Part shown: positions 54,602 to 63,145 of the stretch, piece after piece
Layout of the letters: each line of letters begins with the position of its first letter
Numbering within the stretch: position 1 is the stretch's first letter
Origin: Bacillus sp. AFS037270
GTDB lineage: Bacteria; Bacillota; Bacilli; Bacillales_B; DSM-18226
Direction: 5' to 3'
Length of the DNA stretch: 64,000 nucleotides
NCBI RefSeq assembly: GCF_002585305.1
Contig: NZ_NUNF01000011.1
Location: 70,577-134,576, forward strand
Notes under the pieces: model-generated
What the model was told of the DNA's origin: nothing
Database searches by the model: none
Seen by the model: only the letters and a program-made list of their open reading frames with translations
Made by a program: the position numbers and the translations under genes

Positions 54602-55798
54602 ATGACAAGTACGATTTTAGATATCCAAACCGAGCTAGTTGAAAAAGCTAAAGCATTTGTCCCACGGTTAAGAGAGCGGGCAAAGGAAACAGAAGAAATT
54701 CGCAGGATACCCGAATCCACCATAAAAGAATTAAAAGAATCCGGCCTGTTTTATATCCTTCGTCCCAAACAATTTGGCGGCTATCAAACAAATATGAGAA
54801 CCTATACCGACATTGTAACGGAGATTTCACGCGGATGCGGTTCCACCGGCTGGGTAGTCGCGCTTTGCTGCCTGCGCGAATTAATGATATCTGAATCTTT
54901 TTCCGAAAAGACACATCAGGAAATTTACGGTTCCAGTGACGATATCGTGTTTGCTGGTGTCTTTGAACCCAGGAAGATAAAAGTTAAAAAGGTGGAAGGA
55001 GGTTACATCATTGAAGAAGGCTATTGGCCGTTTTGTTCCGGATCCCTCCATGCGACCTGGGGTTATTTCGGGATGCCAATTGTAGATGAAGACGGTAACA
55101 ATGTGGACCAAGGTCTGATCACCCTTCCGATGAGCCAAGTAGAAATTGCTGATGATTGGAATGTAATGGGCCTCCGAGGAACAGGAAGCAATAGCATCTA
55201 CATGAAAGACGTGTTTGTTCCTGACCACCATGTTGTATCCTTTACAGCCGCAATCGACGGAAAATTCCAATCTGATCACTTTCGCGATATCCCACTCTAT
55301 AACACCGCACTTTTCCCAGCACTAGCCATGTCCATCGGTGTCCCTGGTTTAGGAATGGCCAAAGCGGCATTAGAATTCTTTATGGGAACATTGCCAAACA
55401 AAAGGTCAGCCAATTTAGGGGTTGAATTTGCAAGAGATGCGGCAACTACCCACCATCAGGCTGCGGAAGCCTCGCTAAAAATTGAAACCGCTGCCATGCA
55501 TTTTTATAAAGTAGCTGATAACTTAGATGCCTGTGCCACAAGCGGTGAGTACATGAGTAAGTTTGAACGAGTGAAGGCGTTGGCTAATATTGGGTATGCT
55601 GTACAGGCTTGTAAAGAAGCGATTGATATTCTAATCCTTGCTACCGGCTCAGGCTATGTAGGAATTGGACATCCGATGCAGCGAATCGCTCGTGATTTTA
55701 CAGCACTATACACACACAGAACGATATCCCCAATTACATCAAAGGAAAACTTTGGGCGCGTTCTTTGTAGTCTTTCAAGCAATACAAAAAACATTTAG
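54602..55798 (+). CDS. Flavin-dependent aromatic monooxygenase, HsaA-like (copy 3)
   Basis: This 398-aa acyl-CoA-dehydrogenase-fold monooxygenase has FGGYQTNMRTYTDIV, WPFCSGSLHATWGYF and GLRGTGSNS at the same places as copy 1. It is closer to the frameshifted copy 2 (shared RLRERAKETEEIRRIPE and LHATWGYFGMP). It likely replaces copy 2 as the working hydroxylase for set 2. ATG 54602 follows GATGAGGAGGAATC. It has its own promoter copy C, and the FAD synthetase follows 63 bp later. Confidence 0.88.
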   Translation: MTSTILDIQTELVEKAKAFVPRLRERAKETEEIRRIPESTIKELKESGLFYILRPKQFGGYQTNMRTYTDIVTEISRGCGSTGWVVALCCLRELMISESFSEKTHQEIYGSSDDIVFAGVFEPRKIKVKKVEGGYIIEEGYWPFCSGSLHATWGYFGMPIVDEDGNNVDQGLITLPMSQVEIADDWNVMGLRGTGSNSIYMKDVFVPDHHVVSFTAAIDGKFQSDHFRDIPLYNTALFPALAMSIGVPGLGMAKAALEFFMGTLPNKRSANLGVEFARDAATTHHQAAEASLKIETAAMHFYKVADNLDACATSGEYMSKFERVKALANIGYAVQACKEAIDILILATGSGYVGIGHPMQRIARDFTALYTHRTISPITSKENFGRVLCSLSSNTKNI

Positions 55799-55861
55799 CT
55801 GAAAAAGAGCGCTGGAAGTAAATTACCATAGGAGCTTGAGTTAAAAAGAAGGAGGGACTGC

Positions 55862-56719
55862 ATGGAAACCATTTATTTGAATCCCGGCAATCTGGCGTAT
55901 TGGCAGAAGAAGGCCCGTCCAAGCGTCATGGCTCTTGGATTTTTTGATGGAATTCACATTGGACACCGTGAAGTCATTCAAACAGCTTTTCAGAAGGCGA
56001 AGGAAGCAAATCTATGTCTATCTGTGATGAGCTTTTTCCCCCACCCGAAAACGGTTATATCTAATGGAAAAACTCAAATCGACTACCTTATGCCCCTTTC
56101 TGATAAGGCGGGGATATTATGCGAGTTAGGTGTAGACATCTTTTACATCGTCGAATTTGATAAAGAATTCTCTACCCTGTCACCTGAGATATTTACAGCA
56201 AAATATTTAGTAGACCTCAGTGTCGTCCATGCAGTGGCCGGCTTTGATTACACATACGGGTCTCGTGGTATGGGGAATATGGACCGGTTGAAAGCTGATT
56301 CTGGAGGGATTCTCGAAATCACAAAGGTAGATAAGGTTGAATGCCGGGGTGAAAAAATCAGCTCCACATGTATTCGTGAAAAGTTGGCAAGAGGTGAGGT
56401 TGAGCAATTACTTGAATTTTTAGGGCGTCCCTATGAGGTAGCATGTATATGGGAGGGTACTTCCTTAAAAGTGAAGCCTCACTACACATTGCCGGCCGCA
56501 GGAAGGTATGCTGTTACATTAAAGGGAAATGGCCAATCACACATGATAGAAATAATGGTTACCAACGATAAACAACTAATTCCGGTAAGTCCCCAAACAT
56601 TTATTGCATCCGAATGCAAGGGAGAAGTTTCCATCATTTGGAACCAGCTTATATCTGAGAGAATACCAGATTACTATCTTGAAAGGAATTGGATGCAGGG
56701 ACTGGTTAAAACCAGTTAA
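55862..56719 (+). CDS. RibF-like FAD synthetase lacking a clear riboflavin-kinase domain
   Basis: This 285-aa protein has the nucleotidyltransferase motif GFFDGIHIGH (26-35), FFPHPKTV and the ISSTCIREKLARGEV segment of the FMN adenylyltransferase half of RibF. The C-terminal part (about 190-285) lacks the GFPTAN motif of riboflavin kinase, so it probably only makes FAD from FMN and ATP. ATG 55862 follows AAGGAGGGACTGC. Its place among flavin enzymes suggests a dedicated FAD supply for the island; the housekeeping RibF should lie elsewhere. Confidence 0.82.
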   Translation: METIYLNPGNLAYWQKKARPSVMALGFFDGIHIGHREVIQTAFQKAKEANLCLSVMSFFPHPKTVISNGKTQIDYLMPLSDKAGILCELGVDIFYIVEFDKEFSTLSPEIFTAKYLVDLSVVHAVAGFDYTYGSRGMGNMDRLKADSGGILEITKVDKVECRGEKISSTCIREKLARGEVEQLLEFLGRPYEVACIWEGTSLKVKPHYTLPAAGRYAVTLKGNGQSHMIEIMVTNDKQLIPVSPQTFIASECKGEVSIIWNQLISERIPDYYLERNWMQGLVKTS

Positions 56720-56745
56720 TTATTTAACAAGAGGGGGCTCGACAA

Positions 56746-57633
56746 GTGAGTAAAACAAAAGAGTTTCGAAATCTCTTGCAGGAACCGGGCTCATTTATCC
56801 TGCCTGGAGCTTATGATTCGATGTCTGCAAGATTAATAGAAGAAATAGGTTTTAAAGCAATTTATGCGACTGGTGCCGGAATATCCAATGCCCAATTAGG
56901 CTGGGCAGATGTCGGTCTTACCTCTTTAAAAGAGGTCGTGGATATTGTAACGCGCATGGCAGATGTGACAACCATTCCAATTGTTGTGGATGCTGATACG
57001 GGATTTGGAAATGCCATCAATGTGATGAGGACAGTTCGTGAGTTTGAACGGGCCGGGGTTGCAGCTATTCAAATGGAAGACCAGGTTTCCCCAAAAAAAT
57101 GCGGTCATTTCAATGGGAAGGATGTTATTTCGAAAGGGGAAATGATTGGTAAAATCAAAGCGGCCGTGGATACAAGAACGGATGAAAATTTAGCCATCAT
57201 TGCCCGTACAGATGCATTGGCGGTAAACAGCATGGAAGATGCTTTAGAGCGGGCCCATGCCTACAGAGAAGCTGGAGCCGATATTATTTTTGTCGAAGCA
57301 CCGACAACGATCGAACAGTTAAAACAAATCTCCACTGAACTTAAGGGCATCCCACAGGTTCTTAATATGGTTGAAGGCGGCAAAACTCCACTTCTTTCTC
57401 TTGAAGAGGCAGAAAAGATTGGTTTTAAAATAATGCTTTGTGCGAATACGGTCCTCCGTTCGGCCATTAAGGGGATCACAGCTTCTTTGAAAATATTAAA
57501 AACGGAAGGATCACAAGAAAATGTTCACGATTTAATCTGTACCTGGGAAGACCGTCAATCACTCTTCAAGCTTAACCAGATTAAAGAGTGGGAAAACAAG
57601 TATGCTGATACTCCATCATTATTAAAAAAGTAG
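56746..57633 (+). CDS. Isocitrate lyase/PEP mutase superfamily lyase
   Basis: This 295-aa TIM-barrel enzyme has VVDADTGFGNA (D82 and D84 for Mg), MEDQ (110-113) and the K-K-C119-G-H motif that marks true lyases (methylisocitrate, isocitrate or 2,3-dimethylmalate lyase) as opposed to phosphonomutases. It would cleave a 2-hydroxy di- or tricarboxylate to pyruvate, succinate or a related acid. GTG 56746 follows AGAGGGGGCTCGACAA. It is 20 bp before the next FAD dehydrogenase, so the acid it splits may be made by that enzyme's pathway. Confidence 0.85.
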   Translation: MSKTKEFRNLLQEPGSFILPGAYDSMSARLIEEIGFKAIYATGAGISNAQLGWADVGLTSLKEVVDIVTRMADVTTIPIVVDADTGFGNAINVMRTVREFERAGVAAIQMEDQVSPKKCGHFNGKDVISKGEMIGKIKAAVDTRTDENLAIIARTDALAVNSMEDALERAHAYREAGADIIFVEAPTTIEQLKQISTELKGIPQVLNMVEGGKTPLLSLEEAEKIGFKIMLCANTVLRSAIKGITASLKILKTEGSQENVHDLICTWEDRQSLFKLNQIKEWENKYADTPSLLKK

Positions 57634-57652
57634 ATTTGAGGAGGAAATCAAT

Positions 57653-59071
57653 ATGGGTAGAGAAGTAGATTTTGACATTGTGGTAATTGGGTGTGGAGTT
57701 GCGGGAACTTCTGCCGCATTATCGGCTGCAGAAACGGCTAAAAAGGAAAATAAAAACTTGAAAATAGCGATTCTTGAACGGACTGACTTTGACCATAGAG
57801 GCGGAAACTCCCGCTGGACGGCCTCTTATATGCGGATGAAAAATCTCGAGGAGGTGGCGGAAAATTTTGTCGAAGATATGCTTGCCTTTTCTGATTATTA
57901 TTCTGATCGGGAGTACATAGAAACTCTTGCGAAGGATGCAGGAAGTACATTGAGGTGGGTCGAGGAAAAAGGAGTGGAATTTGATTATTTGCCAACCATG
58001 TTTTTAACAGCCTCCAAGCCTCGTTTACTTCCTGTTGGGGGTGGCCGGGCCATCATAGACATGTTATCACGCCGTGCTGGTGGACTGGGCGTTGAAATTA
58101 TCTATGAAGCAACAGCTTGGAAATTACTGCTCGATGAAGAGGGGGCTGTTAACGGTTTGATGGTCCGTGTAAAAGGCGGAACATCGCTTCAATTAAAGGT
58201 AGGGGCAGTTATCTTAGCGTCAGGAGGATTTCAGGGAAATCAAGAAATGATGGCGCAATATGTTGGCAGAGATGCCCACAAAATCAGAACCGTAGCTGAG
58301 GGCGGTTTATACAACAAAGGTGAAGGAATTCGCATGGCCATGGCAATTGGTGCCAAGACAGCAGGTCAATTCGACTCTTTCCATGCTGAGCCAGTTGACC
58401 CAAGAAGTAAACGGGAAGAGGCGGCAGTCATGACTTACCCTTACTTTATTTTGGTTGATCAGAATGGGAAGCGCTTTGTAGATGAGGGGAAAACAACAGT
58501 GGATGAACAATATGAAGAAGTGGCCCGAACCATTTTTTATAACCTTCCTGGTCATATTGCTTATATGATTGGCGATCAAAAAATGTATGAAATCCCGAAT
58601 TATGAAAGGGCAGTCGAAACCGATAAACCTGCCATTACGGCAAACACACTGCAAGAACTCGCTGAAAAAATTGGTGTGCCTGCTGAGCAATTAACAGCGA
58701 CAGTTGAAACTTATAATGCTGCCGTACAGCCGGGTGAATTTCATTGGGATAAAAAAGATGGGAAGCAGGCTGTCGGCATTACACCACCCAAGTCCAATTG
58801 GGCGATTCCGATTGATAAGGCCCCATTTATCGCTTATCCAATCGTTTGCTCCAATGTCTTTACGAATGGCGGTTTAGCAACGGATACAAATGGCCGCGTG
58901 CTTTCACAAGATCAAGAGACTATCCCTGGTTTATATGCTGTTGGTGAAACAGCCGGACTTTATTATGGAAAATACCCCGGCGGAACTTCCGTATTAAGAG
59001 GACTTGTATTTGGCCGTAGAGCAGGGGAACATGCGGTATCTTATGTAACTCATGCAAAACTCGAGGTATAA
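57653..59071 (+). CDS. FAD-dependent dehydrogenase, fumarate reductase/KstD/TcuA type (2)
   Basis: This 472-aa flavoprotein begins with VVIGCGVAGTSAALSA and has GGNSRWTASYMRM, ILASGGFQGNQEM and a C-terminal TIPGLYAVGETAGLYYGKYPGG. It belongs to the same family as the proteins at 51432 and 61671 but is clearly distinct from both. Substrate unknown; an unsaturated or saturated carboxylate is plausible given the neighbouring lyase. ATG 57653 follows GAGGAGGAAATCA. The SDR gene starts 22 bp after its stop. Confidence 0.85.
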   Translation: MGREVDFDIVVIGCGVAGTSAALSAAETAKKENKNLKIAILERTDFDHRGGNSRWTASYMRMKNLEEVAENFVEDMLAFSDYYSDREYIETLAKDAGSTLRWVEEKGVEFDYLPTMFLTASKPRLLPVGGGRAIIDMLSRRAGGLGVEIIYEATAWKLLLDEEGAVNGLMVRVKGGTSLQLKVGAVILASGGFQGNQEMMAQYVGRDAHKIRTVAEGGLYNKGEGIRMAMAIGAKTAGQFDSFHAEPVDPRSKREEAAVMTYPYFILVDQNGKRFVDEGKTTVDEQYEEVARTIFYNLPGHIAYMIGDQKMYEIPNYERAVETDKPAITANTLQELAEKIGVPAEQLTATVETYNAAVQPGEFHWDKKDGKQAVGITPPKSNWAIPIDKAPFIAYPIVCSNVFTNGGLATDTNGRVLSQDQETIPGLYAVGETAGLYYGKYPGGTSVLRGLVFGRRAGEHAVSYVTHAKLEV

Positions 59072-59093
59072 CAATAGGGAAAGGGTGATCTCT

Positions 59094-59822
59094 TTGGAAT
59101 TGAAGGATAGAATAGCCTTTGTAACTGGCGGAGGCAGAGGGATTGGCAGAGAGACCTGTATTCTTCTAGCTAAACAAGGGGCGAAAATAGCGGTATTTTC
59201 TAATAATCAAGTCGAAAGTCAAGCTACTGCTGATTTTATAAAAGAAGATCTTGGGGGAGAAGCCATCTCGCTTGTGGGGGATGTACGCTCAGAAGTGGAT
59301 ATTAATCTAGCAGTTCAAGAAACACACGAAAGACTTGGCTCGATTGATATCTTAATTAATAATGCCGGTGTCATGCTGCTTAAGCCGTTTACGGAAACCT
59401 CTGTTGAGGACTGGGACTTTGTACAAGAAATCAACATTCGCGGCGTCTATTTGTGTGCCCGTGCGGTTGTTCCTCATATGCTCGAAAACAGAAATGGAGT
59501 CATCATTAATTTATCCTCCATTTGGGGGACTAAAGGCGGGCCAGATAGAAGCGCCTATATAGCCTCTAAATATGCGGTGATCGGTTTTTCAAAGGCATTG
59601 GGTGAAGAATTAAAACCGCACAGGATACGTGTAAATGCTGTTTGCCCAGGACCGGTGGATACCAAAATGATGGAGGAACTTGCACCGGATGTAAATAAGG
59701 AAAATTGGCTGCGCCCTATCGATATTGCCAATATTGTTGTGGATTTATGTTTACCTAAATCCAAAGCTGTCACGGCAACAGCAGTTGAGGCCTTTGGCTA
59801 TGGCCGGCCTGTAAATGTTTAA
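59094..59822 (+). CDS. Short-chain dehydrogenase/reductase
   Basis: This 242-aa SDR has the cofactor loop TGGGRGIGRE, NNAG in ILINNAGVM, and the catalytic Y-x3-K in YIASKYAV preceded by Ser in NLSSIWG. It oxidises or reduces an alcohol/ketone pathway intermediate. The start is TTG 59094 with AAAGGGTGATC upstream; an in-frame ATG at 59052 lies inside the preceding gene and has no such site. Confidence 0.88.
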   Translation: MELKDRIAFVTGGGRGIGRETCILLAKQGAKIAVFSNNQVESQATADFIKEDLGGEAISLVGDVRSEVDINLAVQETHERLGSIDILINNAGVMLLKPFTETSVEDWDFVQEINIRGVYLCARAVVPHMLENRNGVIINLSSIWGTKGGPDRSAYIASKYAVIGFSKALGEELKPHRIRVNAVCPGPVDTKMMEELAPDVNKENWLRPIDIANIVVDLCLPKSKAVTATAVEAFGYGRPVNV

Positions 59823-59850
59823 AACTTACATTTTGAAAGGAGTAAGAGAA

Positions 59851-60288
59851 ATGGAAAACATAAAAACGACGGTTGAAACAAAAAATATTAGTCTAGCATT
59901 AGCAAACAAAATGATGGAGGCTGCAATCAATAAGGCTTCTGAGCTCGGAATTCCATTTAGCATCGCCATTGTTGATCGGCCAGGGAATTTAAAGGCTTTT
60001 ACAGCTGTTGATGGAGCACCTGTCTTGAGTATAGAAATTGCTCAGAATAAGGCATTTTCTGCAGCTGCCTATAACAGACCAACACATGAATGGTATGACA
60101 GAATTAAAAATGATCCTCCATTATTGCATGGGATCGTTCACACTGAAAGGTTAGTGATATTTGGCGGGGGCTTCCCAATTAAGTTAAACGGGGAACTGAT
60201 TGGTGGAATCGGCGTAAGCGGAGGTCATTATACACATGACATGCAGGTCTGTGAAGCAGCGTTAGAAATTATTAAAGATTACGAATAA
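59851..60288 (+). CDS. GlcG/HbpS-like protein (haem-degrading domain family)
   Basis: This 145-aa protein has the HbpS/GlcG fold: ALANKMMEAAINKASELGIP, then VDRPGNLKAF, and a Gly-rich end GELIGGIGVSGGHYTHDMQV. Members are found as accessory proteins in many catabolic operons and some bind haem or corrinoid cofactors; a clear role is not established. ATG 59851 follows GAAAGGAGTAAGAGAA. It lies 28 bp after the SDR gene. A hairpin without a U tract (60305-60334) follows. Confidence 0.82.
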   Translation: MENIKTTVETKNISLALANKMMEAAINKASELGIPFSIAIVDRPGNLKAFTAVDGAPVLSIEIAQNKAFSAAAYNRPTHEWYDRIKNDPPLLHGIVHTERLVIFGGGFPIKLNGELIGGIGVSGGHYTHDMQVCEAALEIIKDYE

Positions 60289-60304
60289 GCAACTAATAGA
60301 AAAA

Positions 60305-60334
60305 TCCGGCCAGTGTTTAACCACGCAGGCCGGA
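60305..60334 (+). terminator. Hairpin after the HbpS-like gene
   Basis: TCCGGCC pairs with GGCCGGA around a 16-base loop. No T run follows, so it may be a partial terminator or a processing site. Confidence 0.45.
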
Positions 60335-60360
60335 ATAATTAATAATTGGGGGGGATAACT

Positions 60361-61632
60361 TTGACGACAAATGAATACGAAAAAATGGACAAAGCTAAGT
60401 ATAAAGCATTCTTTGGTGCCTATATAGGCTGGATCTTTGATTATTATGAAGTTTTCGTTCTTAGTTTTCTAGTCATTCCTATGGCTGCGTCGCTCTCTTT
60501 AACTACTGAACAAGTGGCATCCTTATTTTCAGTCCAATTGGGATTTTTGGCTTTAGGAGGTATTGTTTTTGGATTACTTGGAGATAGAGTAGGTAGAAAA
60601 AAGATATTAATCTGGACATTAGTCATTTTTTGTTTTGCTACCTTAATGAGAGCATTTACCTTTGATTATACATGGTTAGTGATTTGGACAGCGGTTGCAG
60701 GTTTTGGGCTTGGCGGTGAATATGGAGCGGGTCAGGCCTTAGTTAGTGAAGTGGTACCAACGAAGCAACGGGGATTTTGGAGTAGTCTTCTCTATGGTGG
60801 AGCCTATATAGGAATTTTTATGGGTGCACTCATAGGAGGATTTATATTACCAGTTATTGGCTGGAGATGGACCTTTGCCATTTCCGCACTTCCTATTTTA
60901 ATAGCATTATTTCTTAGACGAGATGTCGAGGAATCGAAAGTATGGGAAAAGACGATTAAAAACACCAGTGCAGTCAGTGTTAAGAAAAAGTTTGGGATAA
61001 AGCGGTTTTGGAAGCCATTTATCATTTCTTTGATTGCCGCAGTTTTTCAATATTTTGCTTATTATGGAATAACCAACTTTTTACCTACTTACCTAGTAAA
61101 ATATGAAGGATTCGAAATGGGGAAAACAGCCTGGTGGTTATTCTTTACAGCTTTTGCCGGGTTAGTGGGTTCACTTATTGCTGGATATACAGCAGACAAG
61201 TGGGGGAGAAGGATCACTCTTTCGTACTTAGCGTTTATCGCGGGTGCTGGCGGCTTGCTTCTTTACTTTACTTGGGATTCCCTCTTGCACTCTTTTTGGA
61301 TACTAGTTCCAATTTTCTTCCTTTACATGGGATCTAATGGGGCTACCATCTTCGGTTCATTATTTAGTGAGATATTTCCAACTGATGTAAGAAGTACTGG
61401 AATTTCTTAGGCTCTTCAAATTGGAAGAGGACTTGCATTTGCTCCGCCTTTGATTACTGCTGCAGTCTTTCCAGTTTATGGGTACCAACCAATTATATTA
61501 ATGGGAGCAGGTTTTTTCTTCGCATTATGTCTGTGGGCTTGGGTTTTCCCGGAAACGAAAGATAAAAATTTGGATACGCCACCATCCGATCCAATCGATA
61601 TTACTCAAGAAGGTAAGAACATTAGTAGCTAG
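60361..61632 (+). pseudogene. MFS transporter (set 3) interrupted by an in-frame TAG
   Basis: An MFS permease frame of 423 codons runs from TTG 60361 to 61632 but holds a TAG at 61408-61410 after VRSTGIS. Downstream the same frame continues with ALQIGRGLAFAPP and a last two helices, ending PETKDKN. The first part has 10 helices and the loops GLLGDRVGRKK and GFGLGGEYGAGQ of the sugar/aromatic-acid porter groups. A TGG tryptophan codon mutated to TAG would explain it. A permease lacking its last two helices is unlikely to work. It could also be a sequencing error. Confidence 0.85.
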
Positions 61633-61670
61633 AGAAGTAGTAGAAAGCAAATGTAAAAGGATGTGAAACA

Positions 61671-63047
61671 ATGGAGTCCTATGACTTGGTTATTTTAGGC
61701 GGAGGAATGGCCGGCATGTGTGCAGCAGCAGAGGCAGGAGAGAAGGGGGCCAGTGTCCTCCTGCTTGAAAAACTAGATGAGCTTGGCGGGAGTACCGTCT
61801 TAAGTTCGGGATATATGGCATTTGCAGGAACTGATATGCAAGAAGTGTCAGGCATTGTGGATTCCAATGAATCCCTTGTAAAGGACCTTAGAGAAGTTGG
61901 CGGCGGCGTAAATGACACATCGTTAATAACGTTTTATGCTCAGAATCAACTGGAAACCTATGCATGGCTTGTGGGGCTGGGGATAGAATTTCGCTCCTTA
62001 GAGGCGGTAAGCGGCCACAGTGTTCCCCGTGGACATAGTATTGATCCGCATCAAGCCATTCAAGCGCTATATAAAAAAGTAAAGCAGTTTCCGAATGTAA
62101 CTATTCGTTTCTGTGCACCTGCAAAGCGCCTGCTAAAAAACGGGGAAGGACGAATCGATCGTGTCCTTTATGAGCTGGAAGGGGCTGAACAGACAGTTGA
62201 AGCGACCAAAGGCGTAGTGGTTACTTCCGGTGGCTTTGCCAAGGATGAGGCAATGCTTAGACAGTTTGCCCCTCAGTTAAATGGAGCCCTTAGAATTGGC
62301 GGGAGAGGGAATCATGGAGAAGGTATTAAAATGGCCTGGGAACACGGGGCATGGGTCAGTGATTTACCTTATTTGAACGGAACATACGGATTCCATCCGA
62401 GCGCATCCGGAGCAGTTAAAATGCAGGGACTCGCCTTTTATAAAGGGGCTATCATAGTTAACCAATTGGGGAGACGTTTCGTTAACGAGTCTATCTCCTA
62501 TAAGCTACTAGGAAAGGCAGCCTTCGAACAGCCTGATAAGATTACTTATCAGGTGTGGGATCAAACTGTGATGGATAAAAGTGTGGCAGATGACCCGCTT
62601 TATGATTTTGAGCTGCTCCGCCGCCGCCGTCTTCTTTATATTGCGGATACATTAGAAGAACTGTCAGATTGTATTGATGTACCTTTGGAGGTATTAGAAG
62701 AAACCATTTCTAGATACAATCAGGGAATTCAAACCGGCGAGGAGCCTGATTTTGGCAGGAAGACGTTAACGCATAACTTTGGAAAACCAATTCCGATAGA
62801 AAAAGCACCCTTTTATGCATTTGAATCAACAGTCGCCATGCTGGCAACTTATGCAGGAGTCGCAGTCAACTCAGCTGCGCAGGTTCTTAATCCGTTTGGG
62901 GAGCCAATCCCGGGATTGTATGCTGCTGGGGAGGTAACCGGCGGTTTCCATGGTGCTGGTTACATGACTGGAAGTTCCCTCGGGAAGGCAGCCGTGTTTG
63001 GCAGGGTGGCTGCGGCTGAGGCATTATCGGAGTTAGTTGAAAAATAA
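61671..63047 (+). CDS. FAD-dependent dehydrogenase, fumarate reductase/KstD/TcuA type (3)
   Basis: This 458-aa flavoprotein has LVILGGGMAGMCAAAEA at the N-terminus, GGSTVLSSGYMAF, VTSGGFAKDEAM and a C-terminal GLYAAGEVTGGFHGAGYM. It is the third island member of this family and differs in the substrate-binding region from the other two. ATG 61671 follows AAGGATGTGAAACA. It lies 38 bp after the interrupted transporter, and no terminator separates it from the racemase-like gene. Confidence 0.85.
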   Translation: MESYDLVILGGGMAGMCAAAEAGEKGASVLLLEKLDELGGSTVLSSGYMAFAGTDMQEVSGIVDSNESLVKDLREVGGGVNDTSLITFYAQNQLETYAWLVGLGIEFRSLEAVSGHSVPRGHSIDPHQAIQALYKKVKQFPNVTIRFCAPAKRLLKNGEGRIDRVLYELEGAEQTVEATKGVVVTSGGFAKDEAMLRQFAPQLNGALRIGGRGNHGEGIKMAWEHGAWVSDLPYLNGTYGFHPSASGAVKMQGLAFYKGAIIVNQLGRRFVNESISYKLLGKAAFEQPDKITYQVWDQTVMDKSVADDPLYDFELLRRRRLLYIADTLEELSDCIDVPLEVLEETISRYNQGIQTGEEPDFGRKTLTHNFGKPIPIEKAPFYAFESTVAMLATYAGVAVNSAAQVLNPFGEPIPGLYAAGEVTGGFHGAGYMTGSSLGKAAVFGRVAAAEALSELVEK

Positions 63048-63145
63048 TTAATTCCTTTAATTTGAAATGCCGATAACATCGAAATTCCCCCGATTTATAT
63101 GGAAAAAGATGATAAATAATTAAATGAAAAAAGGAGGTAATGAAT

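Noticed and set aside
61408..61410. Programmed UAG read-through or pyrrolysine in MFS 3
   Set aside because: Nothing in the context (no PYLIS-like structure, no pyl genes in the window) supports recoding. A point mutation or sequence error is simpler.
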